Below are positions 15,094 to 19,959 of a stretch of 19,959 bases of DNA, in pieces. Origin of the DNA: an uncultured Bacillota bacterium (lineage in GTDB: Bacteria > Bacillota_I > Bacilli_A > Erysipelotrichales > Erysipelotrichaceae). Location: NCBI GenBank assembly GCA_946619805.1, contig CAMOMM010000001.1, positions 1 through 19,959 of the forward strand, read 5' to 3'. The position numbers and the translations under genes were made by a program. The notes beneath the pieces are model-generated. The model ran no database searches and was not told where the DNA came from. It saw only the letters and a program-made list of their open reading frames with translations. How positions within the stretch are numbered: position 1 is the first letter of the stretch; each line of letters starts with the position of its first letter.

Positions 15094-16623
15094 TTAATTA
15101 CCTTCTTTCAGATGAGTCATCAGCAGGCCGACTTCCTCCTTGACTGCCGTGCGGCCATCAAGGATACCGTTGACCCTGCCGTTGCATAAAACAAGTATTC
15201 TGTCGCTTAAGGCCATCAGAACATCGAGGTCCTCACCGACATATACGACGGCTACCCCGCGTTTCTTCTGTTCATTAAGCAGATTATATATAGCATAGGA
15301 AGTATTGATGTCCAGGCCTCTGACAGCGTAGGCAGTCATCAGAACTGTCGGCTTGTTATTGATTTCACGACCAACCAGAACCTTCTGAACATTGCCTCCG
15401 GACAGTCTTCTGACCGGATAGTCCAGACTAGGAGTATCAACTTCCAGTTCATCACGAATCTTAACAGCCATCTGCTGCGGCTGACTGCGATGCAGGAAAG
15501 GACCCTTTCCCTTTCTGTAGCGTTTCAGCATGACATTGTCCGTCATGCCCATATTGCCAACCAGGCCCATGCCTAAACGGTCTTCCGGGACAAAGGCCAG
15601 ATGCAGACCGTGGCTGATGATCTCTCTGGTGCTTAATCCGACCAGTTCATGAACACCATGGGCAGTGGAATAGTAAACAACTGATGAACCTTCTTCCGGT
15701 TTCTGCAAGCCCATTATGGCCTCCAGCAGTTCCTTCTGACCTGATCCGGAAATACCCGCAATGCCCAGTACTTCACCGCTGAAAAGATCAAAGGTAACAT
15801 CGTCTACCACTCTCTTGCCGTCCTTGTTGATGACGGTCAGATGCTTTACTTCCAGACGTTTATGCTTTTCTTCAACGAAATCACGGGCGATGTCCAGAAC
15901 GATCTTTTCACCGACCATCATTTCGGTAAGTTCATTTTCATTTGTTTCACTCGTATTAACTGTGCCAATGTATTCTCCCTTGCGCAGGATCGTGACCCTG
16001 TCAGAGATCTCCATTACTTCGTTGAGCTTATGAGTGATGATTACGATAGCCTTGCCATCCCGGCGCATGTTTTTCAGTATGGCAAACAGCTTGGTGATTT
16101 CCTGCGGTGTCAGAACAGCCGTAGGTTCATCAAGGATGAGGATATCAGCCCCTCTGTAAAGGACCTTGATGATTTCGAGAGTCTGCTTCTGGGAAACGGT
16201 CATGTCGTAGACCTTCATGTCCAGATCGATCTCAAAGCCGTAGCGCTCACAGATATCATTGACTTTCTTTCTGGCTGCGGCCATGTCGTTTTTCTCTTCC
16301 GGCTCCAGTCCCAGGACAATGTTTTCCAGGGCAGTAAAGACGTCAATGAGCTTGTAGTGCTGATGGATCATACCGATGCCCAGATCAAAGGCGTCCTTAG
16401 GATCCTTGATGGTCACCTGTTTTCCATTAACAAAAATCTCCCCTTCATCAGGGTAGTAGATTCCGGCCAGCATGTTCATTACCGTCGTCTTTCCGCTTCC
16501 GTTTTCACCCAGAATGGCCAGTACTTCATGTTTTCTTATATCAAAGGAAACATGCTGATTGGCCTTTACGGAGCCAAATGATTTGGTGATGTTCTTTAAT
16601 TGAATTGCACAATTGTTATCCAT
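15094..16623 (-). CDS. nupO: Nucleoside ABC transporter ATPase with two nucleotide-binding domains, NupO/YufO-like
   Basis: The 509-residue fusion of two ATPase domains energises the importer. NBD1: Walker A GENGSGKTT (39-47), signature region TVSQKQTLEIIKVL (Ser where many relatives have the conserved Gly) and Walker B DILILDEPTAVLTPQE. NBD2 has the degenerate Walker A GISGSGQKELLE typical of this class, a good signature LSGGNVQK and Walker B PTVLMTAYAVRGLDI. I chose the ATG at 16623, with AAAGG 9 bases upstream, over the longer frame to 16659, because the fold starts at CAIQLKNITKSFG and the longer frame would run into the intergenic hairpin (16640-16679). It is separated from the lipoprotein gene by 83 bases containing that hairpin. 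Confidence 0.93.
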   Translation of the reverse strand: MDNNCAIQLKNITKSFGSVKANQHVSFDIRKHEVLAILGENGSGKTTVMNMLAGIYYPDEGEIFVNGKQVTIKDPKDAFDLGIGMIHQHYKLIDVFTALENIVLGLEPEEKNDMAAARKKVNDICERYGFEIDLDMKVYDMTVSQKQTLEIIKVLYRGADILILDEPTAVLTPQEITKLFAILKNMRRDGKAIVIITHKLNEVMEISDRVTILRKGEYIGTVNTSETNENELTEMMVGEKIVLDIARDFVEEKHKRLEVKHLTVINKDGKRVVDDVTFDLFSGEVLGIAGISGSGQKELLEAIMGLQKPEEGSSVVYYSTAHGVHELVGLSTREIISHGLHLAFVPEDRLGMGLVGNMGMTDNVMLKRYRKGKGPFLHRSQPQQMAVKIRDELEVDTPSLDYPVRRLSGGNVQKVLVGREINNKPTVLMTAYAVRGLDINTSYAIYNLLNEQKKRGVAVVYVGEDLDVLMALSDRILVLCNGRVNGILDGRTAVKEEVGLLMTHLKEGN

Positions 16624-16639
16624 GTCATCAAACCTTTCC

Positions 16640-16679
16640 ATAACAGGTGAAGGAGACACTAATCCCCTTCACCCGTTAT
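16640..16679 (-). promoter_or_regulatory. Intercistronic stem-loop between the lipoprotein and ATPase genes
   Basis: On the minus strand ATAACGGGTGAAGG and CCTTCACCTGTTAT form a 14-pair stem (one G-U) around a 12-base loop. The stem is followed by the ATPase ribosome binding site (GGAAAGG), not a T-tract, so it is unlikely to be a full terminator. An inferred role is mRNA 3' end protection or partial termination, giving more binding lipoprotein than transporter core. Confidence 0.6.
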
Positions 16680-16706
16680 TAATTATAAGTGTGTTGTTTT
16701 CAGTGA

Positions 16707-17945
16707 TTATTTTTCGAATATGTCATCAATATAAACTGAGAATGATGGAGCACTTCTGAATTCTGATTCATGGAAGTATCCGTCAAAGATGGCATTCTTG
16801 TCTTCTGCATCGTCTGTATCGAAGTCGCCTGTTAAGTCGATCTTCAGTTCATTCAGATGAACGCCGTTTACTGTCCAGTTAGCAACATCAAATACATGTA
16901 ACGTACCGGTCTTGATGGCAGTGATTGCCTTGTCAACAGCTTCCTGAGTACCGGCGGCACAGCTTGAGCCTAATTCAGTGATGGCAACAGCGCCTGTCTT
17001 GTAGCCTTCAGCCCAGTCAGTAGCGATCTTTTCGCCCTTGACTACCTGACCGAATGCATAAGTGTAGTAAACACCCCAGTTATTGGTTGCACTTGTTAAG
17101 GCTGCATGAGGAGCAACTGCCAGCATGTCAACGTTGTAGCCTACAGAATAAGCAACAGTTCCCTTAGCTAAGGCAGCTTCAACAGCAGCAGGTGCACCTG
17201 TTGAGTCAGCATGCTGACCGATGATGACACAGTGGTCTGCCATTAATGTGTTGGCTGTTTCACCTTCAGCTGTGATGTTGAACCATGAGTTGGTATAGAT
17301 GACTTCCATGGTTACTGCTGGGAATACGGACTTGACACCTAAGAAGAATGCGGTAAAGCCGGAAACAACTTCTGCATATGGGAATGCACCGACATATCCG
17401 ATCAGAACCTTGCCGTCCTTGTAGCTTTCAGCAGGAATCATGCCAGCTTCTTCCAGTTCAGCAAGCTTCATGCCGGCTACGATACCTGATACATAGCGTG
17501 ATTCATAAACGTTGGTAAAGGCGTTTGAGAAGTTCTTCAGTCCGCTGATGGCGGCAGTATCGCCTGTAGCAGCTACGAACTGGATATCAGGATATTCAGT
17601 TGCTGCCTGCTGCATGAACTGCTGGTGGCCATAGCTGTTGGAGAATACGGCCTTGCAGCCCTGTTCAACCAGGTCTACAGCTGCGTCATAGCATGCCTGA
17701 GTTTCACCGATGGTGTATTTCCAGATAACCTGGTCATCGCTTAAGCCGTTTGCCTTCATGGCAGCTCTGATGCCTTCCATGTGAGCATAGGTATATCCTT
17801 CGTTTTCATCGCCAACGAGGATGACACCGATCTTCAGCTTGTCTTCAGGCTTGTCTCCGCCCTCTGGATTTTCAGGCTTGCTGCATCCTGTCAGGACGCC
17901 AACGACCATTAAGACAGCCAGTAATAATGATAATAGTTTCTTCAT
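16707..17945 (-). CDS. nupN: BmpA/Med-family nucleoside-binding lipoprotein, NupN-like
   Basis: Substrate-binding lipoprotein of the nucleoside importer. The 412-residue protein has a lipoprotein signal peptide (MKKLLSLLLAVLMVVGVLTGC) with lipobox LTGC and the lipidated Cys21, followed by an acidic linker and a BmpA-type two-lobed fold: KIGVILVGDENEGYTYAHMEGI, the Rossmann-like VFSNSYGHQQFMQQAATEYPDIQFVAATG, NAFTNVYESRYVSGIVAGM, IGYVGAFPYAEVVSGFTAFFLGVKSV and IIGQHADSTGAP. GGAGGG precedes the ATG. It is 92 bases downstream of xpt, with no clear terminator between, so xpt-nupNOPQ is likely one operon. Confidence 0.9.
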   Translation of the reverse strand: MKKLLSLLLAVLMVVGVLTGCSKPENPEGGDKPEDKLKIGVILVGDENEGYTYAHMEGIRAAMKANGLSDDQVIWKYTIGETQACYDAAVDLVEQGCKAVFSNSYGHQQFMQQAATEYPDIQFVAATGDTAAISGLKNFSNAFTNVYESRYVSGIVAGMKLAELEEAGMIPAESYKDGKVLIGYVGAFPYAEVVSGFTAFFLGVKSVFPAVTMEVIYTNSWFNITAEGETANTLMADHCVIIGQHADSTGAPAAVEAALAKGTVAYSVGYNVDMLAVAPHAALTSATNNWGVYYTYAFGQVVKGEKIATDWAEGYKTGAVAITELGSSCAAGTQEAVDKAITAIKTGTLHVFDVANWTVNGVHLNELKIDLTGDFDTDDAEDKNAIFDGYFHESEFRSAPSFSVYIDDIFEK

Positions 17946-18037
17946 AAGTTTCCCTCCTTCTTATTTTCCTACTATCTATAATCAAGGAATTCTCCTTCCT
18001 TAATTAACTTAAATGAAAAATTGAATCCGGTCCTATC

Positions 18038-18616
18038 CTATTGACAGAATTCAATTCCGTTTTCGACACTCATGCTCTTGATGCGTGCCAGACTTTCGAC
18101 ACGAATGCCTTTGCTTCTGATCATTCCACCGCCTGGCTGATAAGCCTTTTCAATGACGGTCCCGCAGCCTACGATCTGGCAGCCTGCCTGCTGAGCAACG
18201 GAGATCATCGCCTTCAAAGCCTCTCCATTGGCCAGGAAATCGTCCAGGATGAGCAGTTTGTCATCCTTTGACAGATAGTCACGTGATACTGAGATGACAA
18301 AGTCAGCGCCTCTGGTATAGGAATGTAATGGAGCATGGTAGGCATTATCGCTCATGTTGGCAGCATTGCCCTTTTTGGCAAAGACAACCGGGCAGTAATT
18401 AAAAAACTGTGAAGTTGCGCAAGCGACAGCGATGCCAGAAGCTTCGATGGTCATTATTTTCGTAACTTCACAATCTTTGAATCTTTCCTTGAATGCGGTA
18501 CCAATTTCGTTGAGGAAGGCGACGTCGATCTGGTGGTTCAGAAAACTGTCGACTTTCAGGATGTCTCCCTTAAGGATTCTGCCGTCTCTAACAATGCGGT
18601 TCTTCAATGCATCCAT
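18038..18616 (-). CDS. xpt: Xanthine phosphoribosyltransferase
   Basis: Xpt converts xanthine and PRPP to XMP in purine salvage. The 192-residue protein aligns along its whole length with Bacillus Xpt: MDALKNRIVRDG, LKVDSFLNHQID (20-31), TKIMTIEASGIA (52-63), the PRPP-binding loop LLILDDFLANGEAL (121-134), VIEKAYQPGG (154-163) and a C-terminal RVESLARI. GGAGGT precedes the ATG at 18616. Its promoter sits only about 35 bases upstream. Unlike Bacillus xpt there is no purine riboswitch; the leader is too short for one. Downstream lie the nucleoside importer genes, so uptake and salvage are genetically linked. Confidence 0.96.
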   Translation of the reverse strand: MDALKNRIVRDGRILKGDILKVDSFLNHQIDVAFLNEIGTAFKERFKDCEVTKIMTIEASGIAVACATSQFFNYCPVVFAKKGNAANMSDNAYHAPLHSYTRGADFVISVSRDYLSKDDKLLILDDFLANGEALKAMISVAQQAGCQIVGCGTVIEKAYQPGGGMIRSKGIRVESLARIKSMSVENGIEFCQ

Positions 18617-18650
18617 TTCCGGTACCTCCTATATTTAAAAATATATTCCA

Positions 18651-18679
18651 ATTATCTAATAACAGGGCCTTTTTTTCAA
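18651..18679 (-). promoter_or_regulatory. Sigma-A promoter for xpt
   Basis: Minus strand TTGAAA (18674-18679) and GATAAT (18651-18656) are separated by exactly 17 bases, a near-consensus spacing. The start near 18644 gives a leader of about 28 bases. No PurR-like CGAAC box was seen nearby. Confidence 0.65.
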
Positions 18680-18723
18680 GTAAAATCGCCCGTTTTTTTG
18701 TTAAAAACAAGCAATTTTCTAAC

Positions 18724-18755
18724 AAAAAAAACAGGCAAACGTTTTACCTGTTTTT
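18724..18755 (-). terminator. Intrinsic terminator of rpoE
   Basis: Minus strand AAAAACAGGTAAA, loop ACG, TTTGCCTGTTTTTTTT: a stem of about 13 pairs with a long U-tract, starting right after the rpoE stop codon (18759). Its symmetry (A-run before, U-run after) would allow function in both directions. Confidence 0.85.
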
Positions 18756-18758
18756 CCC

Positions 18759-19109
18759 TTAATCCAATGATTCCAAATCAACTCTTCTGTCATCGTCATT
18801 TACATCCATATCATCGTAATCTTCGATGACAGGTGCATCTTCATCATCGCCTTCATCAAGCAGGGCTGATGAATCAAACAGAACTTCGGACAGTTTATGA
18901 TTACTCTTAAGATCCCATACATTGTTCTGCAGCGGTGTGAATCGAGAATCCAGTGACAGATCTGTGTAGAACTGTGAAATTTTCTTTTTCGCCTGTGCTT
19001 CGTCATATCCCATTTCATCTACGACTTTTTTCCATAGTTCACGGAATGAGATGCTGTGGTTCTGAGTCTTGAGGTAGTCATAGGCAACATCAATCGTTTT
19101 TACGCTCAT
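18759..19109 (-). CDS. rpoE: RNA polymerase delta subunit
   Basis: Delta is a Bacillota-specific RNA polymerase accessory protein that lowers open-complex stability and aids polymerase recycling. The 116 residues contain the HARE-HTH domain (about 1-70; ISFRELWKKVVDEMG, KISQFYTDLSLDSRFTPLQNNVWDL) and an acidic tail (about 84-116, DEGDDEDAPVIEDYDDMDVNDDD). The tail is short; the Bacillus subtilis protein is about 173 residues with a much longer acidic tail. AGGAGG lies before the ATG. In many Bacilli the next gene is pyrG; here it is xpt, and rpoE has its own terminator. Confidence 0.93.
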   Translation of the reverse strand: MSVKTIDVAYDYLKTQNHSISFRELWKKVVDEMGYDEAQAKKKISQFYTDLSLDSRFTPLQNNVWDLKSNHKLSEVLFDSSALLDEGDDEDAPVIEDYDDMDVNDDDRRVDLESLD

Positions 19110-19167
19110 TAATAAATCGCCTCCTGTAATTATCTGAATTGTTATGTAATGCGTTTTTACTGAAATG

Positions 19168-19195
19168 ATTATATATCATATCAAACATATTGCAA
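19168..19195 (-). promoter_or_regulatory. Sigma-A-like promoter for rpoE
   Basis: Minus strand TTGCAA (19190-19195) is followed after 16 bases by a perfect TATAAT (19168-19173), giving a leader of about 50 bases before the ATG at 19109. Confidence 0.5.
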
Positions 19196-19236
19196 TACTT
19201 ATTTGTTAAATTTTGGTAAAAAATGCAAATATTCTA

Positions 19237-19250
19237 AGAAAGCGTTTTCT
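19237..19250. promoter_or_regulatory. cre-like palindrome (possible CcpA site) upstream of rpoE
   Basis: AGAAAGCGTTTTCT fits the cre consensus TGWAANCGNTNWCA at every fixed position except the outermost two. It is 42 bases upstream of the rpoE -35 box. Whether CcpA exists here or binds is unknown. Confidence 0.3.
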
Positions 19251-19257
19251 CTGTGTC

Positions 19258-19287
19258 AAAAAGAACATATTTCAGATATGTTCTTTT
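19258..19287 (-). terminator. Intrinsic terminator of the DUF3810-like gene
   Basis: Minus strand AAAAGAACATAT, loop CTGAA, ATATGTTCTTTTT: a perfect 12-bp stem ending in a five-T run, 17 bases after the stop codon at 19304. Confidence 0.7.
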
Positions 19288-19303
19288 GTTTAGCTTTGTT
19301 TGA

Positions 19304-19959
19304 TTAATATCTTTTACCGTATTTCAGACAATGGGCGATCAGATAGTCGGTAACCTCCCCATATGACTGAATGCCGCTTTCCTGGGAAAATGCCTTCAGG
19401 TAATGGTCATTGATCTCATCGGAAACATTCTGTAATGGCGAATCGTATTTCTGATAGTATTCCCGGGTCTGCTTCCTGTCCAGTTTCAGCAGCGCCATCC
19501 CCTTGTCATCCGGATACCTGTTATACAGCCGGACAGCCTTCTCGCTGTCAGCTCTGTAAAGGGACGAGAAGGTATATGAGAAGGCATTGTAGTAACCGCT
19601 GTAAAGGAAGTATGGATCATCACTTCCCTCACAGGCCAGAAAGGCCGCAAAGTTGGCTTCCTGCTCACTGGCAATTCCCAGTCGGTGCCGTGCCTCATGG
19701 CACATGATATATCCCAGAGGAACTGCGGGCACTGAACCCGGTACTCCCGCTTCACCGGTAAAAGGCATGAACATTCCCACAATGCCGTTATACATCAGAT
19801 ATTCACCTATCAGCGACAGTTTCTTGACCGGCTTGGCTGAACCGTTCAGAACCGGATACTTATCTGAGATGGCTGCGTAGCTTTTCCCGGCCTTTTCAGC
19901 AGTCCTGTAAAAATCCGGCATCATGGCACTGTCGTCTTCGTTTCTCTCAATTAACAGGG
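19304..19959 (-). CDS. DUF3810-like HExxH putative zinc metallopeptidase, C-terminal part (cut by window edge)
   Basis: The minus-strand frame is open from the right edge of the window, so the start and N-terminus are missing; the ATGs near 19924 are internal. About 218 residues are visible. The key segment reads CHEARHRLGIASEQEANFAAFLAC: the zinc motif HEARH (19685-19699), with the second Glu of EQEANF as the likely third ligand. It is followed by PYFLYSGYYNAFSY, a pattern typical of DUF3810 proteins. Family members normally have N-terminal membrane helices, which would lie outside the window. Substrate and role are unknown. A terminator follows the stop. Confidence 0.75.
   Translation of the reverse strand, partial: LLIERNEDDSAMMPDFYRTAEKAGKSYAAISDKYPVLNGSAKPVKKLSLIGEYLMYNGIVGMFMPFTGEAGVPGSVPAVPLGYIMCHEARHRLGIASEQEANFAAFLACEGSDDPYFLYSGYYNAFSYTFSSLYRADSEKAVRLYNRYPDDKGMALLKLDRKQTREYYQKYDSPLQNVSDEINDHYLKAFSQESGIQSYGEVTDYLIAHCLKYGKRY

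Noticed and set aside
15841..16581. Long open frame of 246 codons on the + strand opposite the importer ATPase
   Set aside because: It is a shadow of the ATPase gene: no ribosome binding site and no recognisable domain, while the opposite strand encodes complete ABC motifs.
17946..18037. Terminator between xpt and the lipoprotein gene
   Set aside because: The only inverted repeat (AAGGAA/TTCCTT) is short, overlaps a purine-rich stretch and has no U-tract, so cotranscription is more likely.
18277..18292. CACGTG core resembling a parS site within xpt
   Set aside because: Only about 10 of 16 bases match TGTTTCACGTGAAACA; the flanks are wrong, so it is not a credible parS. No better site was seen.
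18688..18712. Hairpin GCTTGTTTTT/AAAAACGGGC between the rpoE terminator and the xpt promoter
   Set aside because: It depends on two G-U pairs and A/T runs, has no U-tract, and lies after the rpoE terminator and before the xpt start, so neither transcript should contain it.
18617..18723. Possible purine riboswitch upstream of xpt
   Set aside because: No conserved aptamer core is visible, and the promoter sits too close to the start codon for a leader of that size.

Overview
The window comes from a low-to-moderate GC Bacillota chromosome. The evidence is the rsmG-noc-parA-parB cluster, an RNA polymerase delta subunit (rpoE), a xanthine phosphoribosyltransferase of the Bacillus Xpt type, a BmpA-type nucleoside ABC importer, strong AGGAGG ribosome binding sites and sigma-A-like promoters. 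An Erysipelotrichia-like lineage is my best guess, but this is an inference from family resemblance only. There are no tRNAs, rRNAs, transposases, phage structural operons or CRISPR arrays. The window is almost entirely coding and has no gene-free stretch above 300 bases.

Layout. (1) 1-759 (-) is the N-terminal part of a TldD/PmbA-family protein, divergent from (2) a + operon at 895-4905: rsmG, noc, parA, parB and a membrane protein with a duplicated extracytoplasmic domain. This is the chromosome segregation and nucleoid-occlusion locus usually found near the origin, although no parS site or dnaA is seen here. (3) A shared bidirectional terminator (4904-4928) separates it from a - strand run at 9542-4927: two paralogous, translationally coupled, membrane-anchored repeat proteins, an ABC ATPase, its 12-helix permease and methionine aminopeptidase. 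(4) An L,D-transpeptidase (-) is divergent from (5) the + prfA-prmC operon (release factor 1 and its methylase). (6) On the - strand, xpt, a BmpA-like lipoprotein, a double-NBD ATPase and two permeases form a purine salvage and nucleoside uptake block. (7) rpoE follows, with its own promoter and terminator. (8) At the right edge lies a DUF3810-like HExxH protein, cut off at its 5' end.

How they fit together. Most of the window is housekeeping: segregation, translation termination, N-terminal processing, wall cross-linking, purine uptake and salvage, and transcription. The least explained parts are the tandem repeat proteins at 8077-9542. They carry modules I associate with phage tail appendage proteins, but sit behind single membrane anchors, in a likely operon with an ABC exporter. 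A Noc that starts directly at the ParB fold, without the usual membrane-binding helix, and a strong hairpin between the lipoprotein and ATPase genes of the nucleoside importer are also worth a second look.
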